Shown here: piece after piece, positions 1 to 8,346 of the stretch
How the letters are laid out: each line of letters starts with the position of its first letter
Numbering within the stretch: position 1 is the stretch's first letter
Assembly: GCA_902524995.1 (NCBI GenBank)
Contig: CABZFJ010000003.1
Coordinates: 1-64,000, forward strand
Direction: 5' to 3'
Origin: an uncultured Pelagibacteraceae bacterium
Lineage (GTDB): Bacteria; Pseudomonadota; Alphaproteobacteria; Pelagibacterales; Pelagibacteraceae
Length of the DNA stretch: 64,000 nucleotides
Notes under the pieces: model-generated
Databases searched by the model: none
Seen by the model: only the letters and a program-made list of their open reading frames with translations
Told to the model about the DNA's origin: nothing
Program-made: the position numbers and the translations under genes

Positions 1-1
1 C

Positions 2-856
2 TGTAATGAGCATGAATTGAATAAATTTGATAAAACACACGAACTAGATACCTCAGTAACATTAAGTGGATTAAGATTTAGAGCAAATTTTTATAAAACA
101 ATTAAAGGACCAGCATGTGTTTGTAGAAGAGTAGAAAGTAAAATTCCTGATATGGATCAATTTGGTTTACCACAATCTCTTTATGATATAGTAGACTTTC
201 ATAAGGGGCTAGTTTTAGTTACAGGTCCGACTGGTTCAGGTAAATCAACTACACTTGCAGCAATAGTAAATGAAATAAATAAAACAAGAACTGCAAATAT
301 TATTACCGTTGAAGATCCAGTTGAATTTATTCATCAAGATAATAAAAGCATTGTGTCTCATAGAGAAGTTGGAAAACAAACAGAGACATTTGCTGCAGCC
401 TTAAAGGCAGCGCTTAGAGAAGATCCGGATGTAATTTTAGTTGGTGAAATGAGAGACTTAGAGACTATTAGTCTTGCATTGACAGCTGCTGAAACAGGTC
501 ACTTGGTATTTGGAACGCTCCACACAAGTGGTGCACCAAGTACAATAAACAGAATTATAGATGTATTTCCACCAGAACAACAAGAACAAATAAGAGCTCA
601 AATTTCAACATCTTTAAAAATGGTTGTTACACAAAGATTACTAAAAACAAGAGATGGCGCAGGTAGAGTTGGTGCATTTGAAATTATGAAATGCACAGCG
701 CCAATACAAAACTTAATTAGAGAAGCTAAAATCCATCAAATACCTAGTATCATGCAAACAGCTGTAAAAGATGGTATGATAACAATGGAAAAGTCTTTAG
801 AGGAATTAGCTAAAACAGGAAAAATAGATCCAGGTGCAGCAAGATCAGAACATTAA
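2..856 (+). CDS. pilT: Type IV pilus retraction ATPase PilT, 5'-truncated by window edge
   Basis: Walker A GPTGSGKSTT, Asp box ITVEDPVEF, His box HLVFGTLHTSGA; frame stays open to base 2, so the listed TTG start is probably not the true start. Confidence 0.93.
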   Translation, partial: CNEHELNKFDKTHELDTSVTLSGLRFRANFYKTIKGPACVCRRVESKIPDMDQFGLPQSLYDIVDFHKGLVLVTGPTGSGKSTTLAAIVNEINKTRTANIITVEDPVEFIHQDNKSIVSHREVGKQTETFAAALKAALREDPDVILVGEMRDLETISLALTAAETGHLVFGTLHTSGAPSTINRIIDVFPPEQQEQIRAQISTSLKMVVTQRLLKTRDGAGRVGAFEIMKCTAPIQNLIREAKIHQIPSIMQTAVKDGMITMEKSLEELAKTGKIDPGAARSEH

Positions 857-1487
857 GGGTTTTACTTTACTAGAGCTGCTTGTTGTTATTTCAATTGTAG
901 CAATAGTATCAGCTGTTGGTATTCCAAATTTCATGAGTTGGAATAAAGATAGAGTTCTAAGAGCTTCGACTGAAAAAGTAGTTAATATGATTAATTCAAT
1001 CAATACTCAGTCCCAAAGAGGCTCCCTTCCTTTTGTACAAGTTTACATCAAACCCAATGGTAATAACCCAACACAATTTATAATAAGAGGATTGTCAAGA
1101 AGCGCTTACACAAATCGATTAAACAGTGGTAATCCAATAGATTGTTATACATCAAATTCATTTTGGACTTCAGAAGTAGATAATAAAACTTTTGATGTAG
1201 CTACTCACATAGATAGAGAAAGTTCAGTATGTTTTTCACAAAATGGAACGCATTACAAAACATTGGGTAAAATCAAAAACCAACTTAGAGTAACTCTGGA
1301 CGAACCTTCTAATGCAACTGACCAATACATAATATTGTGCACATTTGATAACGCTAAAAAAAATGGAGGAAAGTGCCCTATAAATAAAGCTAAAGGATTA
1401 GAAAAACCTGCTTACTTGGTAGAATGGACAAGATTTGGTAATGTAAATACATTTAGATGGAGTGGTAATGGCTGGACTAGGATGTAA
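834..1487 (+). CDS. GspH/FimT-like pseudopilin
   Basis: Type III signal (prepilin) motif KGFTLLELLVVISIVAIVSAVGIPNF. Confidence 0.85.
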   Translation: MQQDQNIKGFTLLELLVVISIVAIVSAVGIPNFMSWNKDRVLRASTEKVVNMINSINTQSQRGSLPFVQVYIKPNGNNPTQFIIRGLSRSAYTNRLNSGNPIDCYTSNSFWTSEVDNKTFDVATHIDRESSVCFSQNGTHYKTLGKIKNQLRVTLDEPSNATDQYIILCTFDNAKKNGGKCPINKAKGLEKPAYLVEWTRFGNVNTFRWSGNGWTRM

Positions 1488-2085
1488 TTTTTTTAAAAAT
1501 CAGAAAGGTATAACCCTTATAGAAGCTCTAGTATCAACAGTTATAATCGGAATTGGATTTGTAGCTATTTTTCAGATGGTTCAATATTCCGTAAGATCCA
1601 TAGATGTTTCGGGAGAAAGAACAAAGTCAAATCTACTTATATCAATGGTGGCTGAAGACTTAATTTCAGAAAAAAACTCAACTTCGCCAACAAATAAAGT
1701 ATCTTTTGCAGATTATTTAGTCTCAGAAGAAAAAAAGGGTAAAGCATCCTGGAATTCTGCTACATGCAGCACAGGATCATCGTCATCTAGAACTTTCACA
1801 AACACTTTGGATGCTAAAAAATACAAATGGGACAATAGATTTTCTAAGAGAAGACTAAAATGCAAAGGGGCTCATAACAGAAAAGCATTGAAAATTTATG
1901 ATATCTGTAACAACGCAGCAGCGGGCAACAGCTGCACTTATAATAATAATAAGAACTATACTGGCACAGGAATTTATGACCAGTGGGTGCTTGGTAGAAT
2001 GGAAGTTAATGTAAGTACTGGACGTGTTGATGCATCTGGAAATGCAAAGCCAAAGAAAAAATATTTATATTTTCTAATTAAATAA
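1462..2085 (+). CDS. PilV-like minor pilin
   Basis: Prepilin motif KGITLIEALVSTVIIGIGFVAIFQM; gene order before PilW-like. Confidence 0.8.
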   Translation: MVMAGLGCNFFKNQKGITLIEALVSTVIIGIGFVAIFQMVQYSVRSIDVSGERTKSNLLISMVAEDLISEKNSTSPTNKVSFADYLVSEEKKGKASWNSATCSTGSSSSRTFTNTLDAKKYKWDNRFSKRRLKCKGAHNRKALKIYDICNNAAAGNSCTYNNNKNYTGTGIYDQWVLGRMEVNVSTGRVDASGNAKPKKKYLYFLIK

Positions 2086-2924
2086 TGACAGCTAAATTAA
2101 GTAAAATTGCCGGAGTTACTTTAGTTGAAATTTTAATTGGTATTGTAATTTCTGTAGTAATGATGGCAGCAATGTTTACATCGTATAACGTAGTAAACAA
2201 TTCGTATTCTCAAGTAACCGATAGAGCAAAAATTTCAAGTCAAGGAAGAGATGTTATTGGAATGATGATGAGAGATATAAGAAATGCTGGTTATAAATAT
2301 TATGGTGACAATGTTAAAACAAATAATCAACATGCTCCTATAATTATTACAAAGTCGTCAAATTTTAATTCTGATTGCGATAAAATTGATATCGTGTACG
2401 GCGATGTTGATTATGATAAAAACAAAACTCCAAAGTATGTTTATCAAAGATATAAAATTACATATCATTGTGAAAAATCAAAATTACCTAATAAAAATGC
2501 CCAGCCTTTACCTGGCGGTAAACAGCCTCCAATAGATGCTTTTGCAATCTATAAAACAAAAGTTATCTGGGACAAAACTGCCAATAATTGGAAAAATCCT
2601 GATACTGATGGAGTTGATGCAACTTATAAAAAACAACTTATCGCAGATTATATTGAAGACTTAGTATTCATAACAATCGATGAAGAAGGAAAAATAATAA
2701 ATCCTCCTCCAACACCAACGAACGCAACAAAAAATAAATTATATAAAATTAAAACGATTGATATCGCTTTAACAGTAAGATCAACAAAAAACTTTTTTAG
2801 AAATATTAAAGCAAGATTTAAAGAAACATTAAATGATCCAACGCGAAAAAAAGTTAAGAGAGATAGATATTTAAGAGAAAGTATAGTGGTAACCGCTCAT
2901 GCTAGAAATTTAGGAATGCAATAA
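2085..2924 (+). CDS. PilW-like minor pilin
   Basis: Prepilin-like AGVTLVEILIGIVISVVMMAAMF; RDIRNAGYKYYG resembles PilW family. Confidence 0.82.
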   Translation: MTAKLSKIAGVTLVEILIGIVISVVMMAAMFTSYNVVNNSYSQVTDRAKISSQGRDVIGMMMRDIRNAGYKYYGDNVKTNNQHAPIIITKSSNFNSDCDKIDIVYGDVDYDKNKTPKYVYQRYKITYHCEKSKLPNKNAQPLPGGKQPPIDAFAIYKTKVIWDKTANNWKNPDTDGVDATYKKQLIADYIEDLVFITIDEEGKIINPPPTPTNATKNKLYKIKTIDIALTVRSTKNFFRNIKARFKETLNDPTRKKVKRDRYLRESIVVTAHARNLGMQ

Positions 2925-3607
2925 TGAGAAAAAACGAAAAAGGTTTTGCATTAGTTTTATCATTAGTCTTAATGCTTGTTATGTCTTTGATGGGAGGTGC
3001 ATTAATAGTTATTTCAGCTGGTGATCACCAAAGTAATAATAGAAGTGAAGATTACCAACAAACCTTTTATGTTGCAGAAACTGCTTTATTAGAAGGTGAA
3101 CGTTATATTTTAAATCAGTTCCTTGGACCTTGGAATACGTCTAGTCATAAAAGAGATACGGCAAAAAGAAATTTGCCAGCAAATCAAACATCAAAATATA
3201 CAGGTAATATGAGTCAAAAAAATTATAATTCCAGGTCAATTGGAAGGGATGATTATTTAAGTCCAAGTACCATTTGTTACAACTCATTTTCAGAGATAGA
3301 CAAAGATAATCTTAAAGTAGTAACAGCAGAAAGTTGGAACTTTGGAGTAATAATTAGAGATAGTTTTTCATCAAAAGGAGGTACTGTTGAAAAAGAAGAA
3401 GCTCAAAATTTATTAAAATATTATTATCAATTTTTTGTGACAAGGATTGGTTCTGCTCCATATAGAGGCTCAGGTTCTAGTGTAAAAAAACAAGCAAATA
3501 ATTCAGGTAATGATGGCATGGCCTATAGAGTATATGGCTGTGGTATTAAAAAAGAGAAGGATCCAATGGTTGTTGCGCTTGAAAGCGTTGTTGTACTTCC
3601 AAAATAA
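2924..3607 (+). CDS. PilX-like minor pilin
   Basis: KGFALVLSLVLMLVMSLMG N-terminus and FYVAETALLEGE typical of PilX. Confidence 0.8.
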   Translation: MRKNEKGFALVLSLVLMLVMSLMGGALIVISAGDHQSNNRSEDYQQTFYVAETALLEGERYILNQFLGPWNTSSHKRDTAKRNLPANQTSKYTGNMSQKNYNSRSIGRDDYLSPSTICYNSFSEIDKDNLKVVTAESWNFGVIIRDSFSSKGGTVEKEEAQNLLKYYYQFFVTRIGSAPYRGSGSSVKKQANNSGNDGMAYRVYGCGIKKEKDPMVVALESVVVLPK

Positions 3608-3666
3608 ATATGTCTAAAATGGTTTTTGGAAATAAATTATCTTTAAAAATAAGGTATAATTAATTT

Positions 3667-4206
3667 ATGAAATTAATAACTAAAATAATATTAATTTTAA
3701 CTTTATCGATTACTTATTCATATTCTGCATGTAACTTTAAAGCTGAACTTGGAACTAAAAGAGAAGCTTTTGAAGCAAAGGAAATCGTTGGTGCACCATT
3801 GCCAGGAGAATATGGAAATTTAGATTTTTATGGAATATTGGCTGAAGACATCTGTCCAGAACAAATTTTAAAAGATATAGCTATCGAATATAAATTTTTA
3901 AATGATGAATTAATTGCAATTAATTTAATTGCTCTAAATGATGAAACAAATTCTGTTTCAGAAAAGCTTACACTAATGAACTATATGAAAAAGAATTTTG
4001 GTCAATTTGATACAACACAAAATCCAAAATCATTCACAGGTTACGAAATTGTAGAAAAGGCAAATAAATTTGTAGTTTATCAACGTATACCTAATGACCA
4101 AGGGGTCATTGATGAACAAATATATATTTCAACCCCTAATTTAGATGAAAAATTAATGAAATATATGCAAGCAATGGAAATGCAAGTAATAAAGGATAGT
4201 CAATGA
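3667..4206 (+). CDS. Exported protein of unknown function in pilus operon
   Basis: 179-aa ORF with signal peptide (MKLITKIILILTLSITYSYSA); lies between PilX-like and PilY1-like genes; no family recognised. Confidence 0.75.
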   Translation: MKLITKIILILTLSITYSYSACNFKAELGTKREAFEAKEIVGAPLPGEYGNLDFYGILAEDICPEQILKDIAIEYKFLNDELIAINLIALNDETNSVSEKLTLMNYMKKNFGQFDTTQNPKSFTGYEIVEKANKFVVYQRIPNDQGVIDEQIYISTPNLDEKLMKYMQAMEMQVIKDSQ

Positions 4207-7200
4207 AAATAAAAAATCTAGTCTATTCAATTTTTTTGTTATTATTTGTATTTTCAAATAATGTATTTTCAAAAGCACTTCCTCCGGGATCTGGTATTGG
4301 TGATGTACCTGCCAATGTTTTAATTATGTTGGATAAATCTGGAAGTATGGGATGGAGAATGAGTGGTGGTACTGCAAGCATGCGTTATCCATATGATGCT
4401 GATGCTGATAGCAATGGTGATGTTCTAGTATCACAATACAATAGAGATGGTGTTAAAAAATTTCTATATGGTTCTAAAACTCTAGATACAGGATTTGGAA
4501 ATAGAGGTGTTTCTGGAAAAGGAAATCGAAGATACGAGGGTAATCGAAATTGCAAAACATCTTATTCATATAGTGGCGAAACTTATAACGATGTTTATTA
4601 CACAACTGCATATTATGAGAGATCAATCGTAGCAATACGAGCGAGTGATGGTAGATGTTTAAAGAAATACTACCTTGGTATTTATCCATACAACATGACA
4701 ATAGATAAAAGTACGGGTTATTTATATGTCGGTGGTTCTTGGGGATATAAAACAATAAATCTTTCGAGTGGAACGATTTATAATTGTAGTACAAACATCA
4801 ATATGGCATATGCATTTGGTGCTGCAATTTCTGGTAATAAAATAGTCTACGCGAGAAACAATTATTTATATACGTTTCAATTAAGTACAAATAACCATAG
4901 ATGTCCAAATACAAGTGCAATATCAAGTATGCGTTATAATTCTGGATATTATACTGGTCTTCAGTTCAATCCTAATAATAACCAAGAATTATGGACACTT
5001 TCTTGGAACAACAGCCGAATGGAAAAATTGACGATGAATAGTAGTCTTACATCTATAAGTTCAACAACTAGATTTGGTAGTAGAAGTAGAGCAAATAGCT
5101 CTGCATCAGCTACATACTTTTATTATCCTTGGGGATTAGGTTGGGATGATGGAAATAACAGATTGCTAGCAGCAGACTTAAATAAAGGATCTGTGCAAGT
5201 ATTTAACTCTAGCGGAACATGGATACAGAATTTTGGAGGAGCTCCAACAACTAGAATGCAGGCGGCACATGCTGCTATAAAATCGTTAGTAACTGATGCC
5301 TCTTTAACATCTGGGGTAGATTATGGATTTGCTTATTGGGCGCATGGAACTGCAGGTTTTTCTAGGTGGAGCGGCGGAAATATAAAGACAGGAACAGGAA
5401 ATGCATCTCCTTGTAATAATTATAATTGTTTGAAAGTACCAATTTATAAAGGTGGTGCAGCACATATTGCAAGAATAATTAGTTCGGTTAATCCAGGAGG
5501 AGGAACAGATGCAGATGCATTTATGAAAATTGCACAACAGTATTATCTAAATGGAACTTATTCACCAGTAGATAAAAATTCACCCTGTCAAAATAGTTAT
5601 GTTTTAGTAATTGGAGATGGTGACTGGTATAATCATAGTAGAGCAATGTCTAAAGCCAGAACTTTATTTCAACAACATAAAATAAAAACATTTACTGTCG
5701 CTTTTGGAACAGGAATTAGTAACAGTGGACTAAGAAACTTTAATCAGCTTGCTAATGCCGGAGGAACAAAAAAAGCAATAGTCGCTACAACAGCAGAATC
5801 CTTAAAAACTCAATTAAAAGCTGCAATCTCACAAATAATTGCGTCAAAACTTTCATTTACCGCACCTGCAATTACCGCAACTATTGAAGCTGGTGGTTCT
5901 ATGTATCAAGCACAATTTGATTATAGACAGAATAAAGAATGGGCAGGAACCATAACAAGGACTAAAATAAATCCAGATGGATCACTAGATACAAAAGACA
6001 AAGGCAATTGGTCAGCAGTCGATCAAATGCCATCTCCAGCGAGTAGAAAAATATGGAGTGTAATTCCAACTACAGATTACAAAACAGATTATAATAACTT
6101 CAGAGATTCAAATGCAACAGCAGTTGGAAATTTAATTGCAATTTATGCAAATGATATTTTAGATTACCACAGAGATAGTAACAATGCAGATGGATCAACA
6201 AATAATAGAAGATGTGCAAATTCACCTGGTGTAATTGATGGTACAACGGATGATCTTAAAGGTTTAATAAACTTTGTAAGAGGACAAGATTATTTTGATT
6301 ACGATTCAGATTGTAACCTTACTGAAACAAGAAAAAATCCGTTGGGAGATATTTATCATTCTCAACTAGTTGTGGTAGGTGCTCCTTCTGCTGAAACTGC
6401 ATTTGTTTCAACAAACCAAGAGGCATATTTTAGAAAATTAAAAGGGTATGATGCATGGGCAGCCTCATTAGCAAGTAGAAAAGAGATAATTTATGCAGGA
6501 TCAAATAGCGGTATACTTCATGCGTTTGATGCTAAAACTGGTAAAGAAGAATGGGGTTTTGTTCCACCTTTAATAGCTCCGAATTTACCAAATGTAATGA
6601 ATACTAATTTAAACCAACCAGGCCAAGGAGGTACTAATGCAGTATTTGGAGTCGATGGATCAATGGTTGTTCATGACATGTACTTTAAAAGCCCACTTGG
6701 AACTTCAAAAAAATGGCATACGATATTATTTGTTCCATATGGAAGAGGAGGTGCTGGATTTAGTGTACTAGATATAACAAATCCATTAAAACCTCTGCAC
6801 CTATACTCTTTATACAATGATATTATTAATAATAGAATTTACAAAATGGATCATAATCAAGTTGTTTCAACATTTGATTATATATCTAGATCATATTCTT
6901 TAGCTGCTATGGGAGAATCTATAACGGTCGCTGATAATTATAATGACGACTTTAATGGATCTGGTGTAGATGCTAGTAAGAAAAAATGTTCAAATAACAC
7001 TACTAATTATTGTTACGAAGGACGAAGTTGGACTTTCCCAGTTCAAGGGATATCAAAAAATGATATCACAATAATTAAAGACGGTAGAAATTATACTAAT
7101 TTTACAGTTAGTACTGATTCAGCAGGTGATACAATAATCAATTTTGCGCAAGCTATAAAATACTCTGCACATCCAGACTTAGACTCTTCAGAAGTAGGTA

Positions 7201-8330
7201 TTACTATTAAATCGGGAGCTAAAGCGACTGGTGTTCAAGCTCCTCATGACATGTATGATTATAGTTTATTGGGAGAAACATGGTCTGATCCAAGAATATT
7301 TAGAATTCCAAACAATGGTGCTGGTGATGCTAATATTGAGGATGATATTTATGTAGCGGCAATGGGTGGAGGATATGGAACTCAGTTTGAAGGTGTTGGT
7401 TCAAACTTAACAATAATTAATTTAGAAGATAATACTAATCCCGGAAGCCTATACAAAGTTATTGAAATAGACGATTTAGCATCAAGTGATATTGTTAATT
7501 CAACACCTGCATCTCCTGTTTTAATTACACCAGATACTGCAACAGGGATTACTTTTACAGGTGGATTATTATATTTAAATGACCTTGAAGGCAAGATGAC
7601 TAAATTTAATTTATCAAACTTATCAGATGATGGTAATGGAAATGCTGTAAAAATATTTGATAGTACAACTTTATTCACTGCTGGTTCTACGAAAACTAAT
7701 GGAAGATACATGTATCATTCAATGGATGCTACGATAGGTGGAACAACAAATGAGTTATGGTTATTTGCAGGCACTGGAGATTATGAGAGAATTAATGATA
7801 CAACTTCTGGTGTATCAAATTATCTACTAGGAATTAAAGATAAAGATTATCCTTTCTATAGAGAAATTGCTAAACCAACAAAAGCTGATGATATAACCAA
7901 GTGTAAAGATACAACAAATGATACCACTGGATCTAAATGTCCTCAAAACGCGGATAAAGGTTGGTACATTGTTCTAAAAGATTATGCAAAAATAACAGCT
8001 GAACCAACTGTCTATAAAGGAACTGCTTATTATCCAGTTTATGAGCCAACAAAATCAGTTAACAAATGTAGTTTAGGTAATGCATATATTTGTGGTGTTG
8101 ATGATGAGTGTGGAACAAATACTTCTTCTCAATTAAACCAAACAATGGGTAAAACAAATAAATGTGCTTACGTTGGACAAGGTGTTTTATCTAAAATTGT
8201 AGTATTTGCTGATAAATTATTTGCAAATATTGCTGGACAATCTACTGGTAACAAAAAAGACTTAGTAACACTTCAAGCAGGTCAAGGTCAAACAGGAATA
8301 TATAGAAGTTCTTGGAGACATAACTACTAA
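4203..8330 (+). CDS. pilY1: PilY1-like type IV pilus tip/biogenesis protein with VWA domain
   Basis: Signal peptide; MIDAS LDKSGSM; PilY1-type C-terminal propeller (EIIYAGSNSGILHAFDAKTGKEEWGFVPP; LWLFAGTGDYERIND). Confidence 0.88.
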   Translation: MKIKNLVYSIFLLLFVFSNNVFSKALPPGSGIGDVPANVLIMLDKSGSMGWRMSGGTASMRYPYDADADSNGDVLVSQYNRDGVKKFLYGSKTLDTGFGNRGVSGKGNRRYEGNRNCKTSYSYSGETYNDVYYTTAYYERSIVAIRASDGRCLKKYYLGIYPYNMTIDKSTGYLYVGGSWGYKTINLSSGTIYNCSTNINMAYAFGAAISGNKIVYARNNYLYTFQLSTNNHRCPNTSAISSMRYNSGYYTGLQFNPNNNQELWTLSWNNSRMEKLTMNSSLTSISSTTRFGSRSRANSSASATYFYYPWGLGWDDGNNRLLAADLNKGSVQVFNSSGTWIQNFGGAPTTRMQAAHAAIKSLVTDASLTSGVDYGFAYWAHGTAGFSRWSGGNIKTGTGNASPCNNYNCLKVPIYKGGAAHIARIISSVNPGGGTDADAFMKIAQQYYLNGTYSPVDKNSPCQNSYVLVIGDGDWYNHSRAMSKARTLFQQHKIKTFTVAFGTGISNSGLRNFNQLANAGGTKKAIVATTAESLKTQLKAAISQIIASKLSFTAPAITATIEAGGSMYQAQFDYRQNKEWAGTITRTKINPDGSLDTKDKGNWSAVDQMPSPASRKIWSVIPTTDYKTDYNNFRDSNATAVGNLIAIYANDILDYHRDSNNADGSTNNRRCANSPGVIDGTTDDLKGLINFVRGQDYFDYDSDCNLTETRKNPLGDIYHSQLVVVGAPSAETAFVSTNQEAYFRKLKGYDAWAASLASRKEIIYAGSNSGILHAFDAKTGKEEWGFVPPLIAPNLPNVMNTNLNQPGQGGTNAVFGVDGSMVVHDMYFKSPLGTSKKWHTILFVPYGRGGAGFSVLDITNPLKPLHLYSLYNDIINNRIYKMDHNQVVSTFDYISRSYSLAAMGESITVADNYNDDFNGSGVDASKKKCSNNTTNYCYEGRSWTFPVQGISKNDITIIKDGRNYTNFTVSTDSAGDTIINFAQAIKYSAHPDLDSSEVGITIKSGAKATGVQAPHDMYDYSLLGETWSDPRIFRIPNNGAGDANIEDDIYVAAMGGGYGTQFEGVGSNLTIINLEDNTNPGSLYKVIEIDDLASSDIVNSTPASPVLITPDTATGITFTGGLLYLNDLEGKMTKFNLSNLSDDGNGNAVKIFDSTTLFTAGSTKTNGRYMYHSMDATIGGTTNELWLFAGTGDYERINDTTSGVSNYLLGIKDKDYPFYREIAKPTKADDITKCKDTTNDTTGSKCPQNADKGWYIVLKDYAKITAEPTVYKGTAYYPVYEPTKSVNKCSLGNAYICGVDDECGTNTSSQLNQTMGKTNKCAYVGQGVLSKIVVFADKLFANIAGQSTGNKKDLVTLQAGQGQTGIYRSSWRHNY

Positions 8331-8346
8331 TAATTTTCGATCTTAA

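Noticed and set aside
834-2085. Possible frameshift between overlapping pseudopilin ORFs (834-1487 and 1462-2085)
   Set aside because: Each ORF has its own prepilin N-terminal motif, so they are separate overlapping genes.
4474-4794. 106-aa minus-strand ORF inside pilY1
   Set aside because: Antisense to a coding frame with clear PilY1 features; no recognisable motifs.
7382-7711. 109-aa minus-strand ORF inside pilY1
   Set aside because: Shadow ORF antisense to the C-terminal propeller region.
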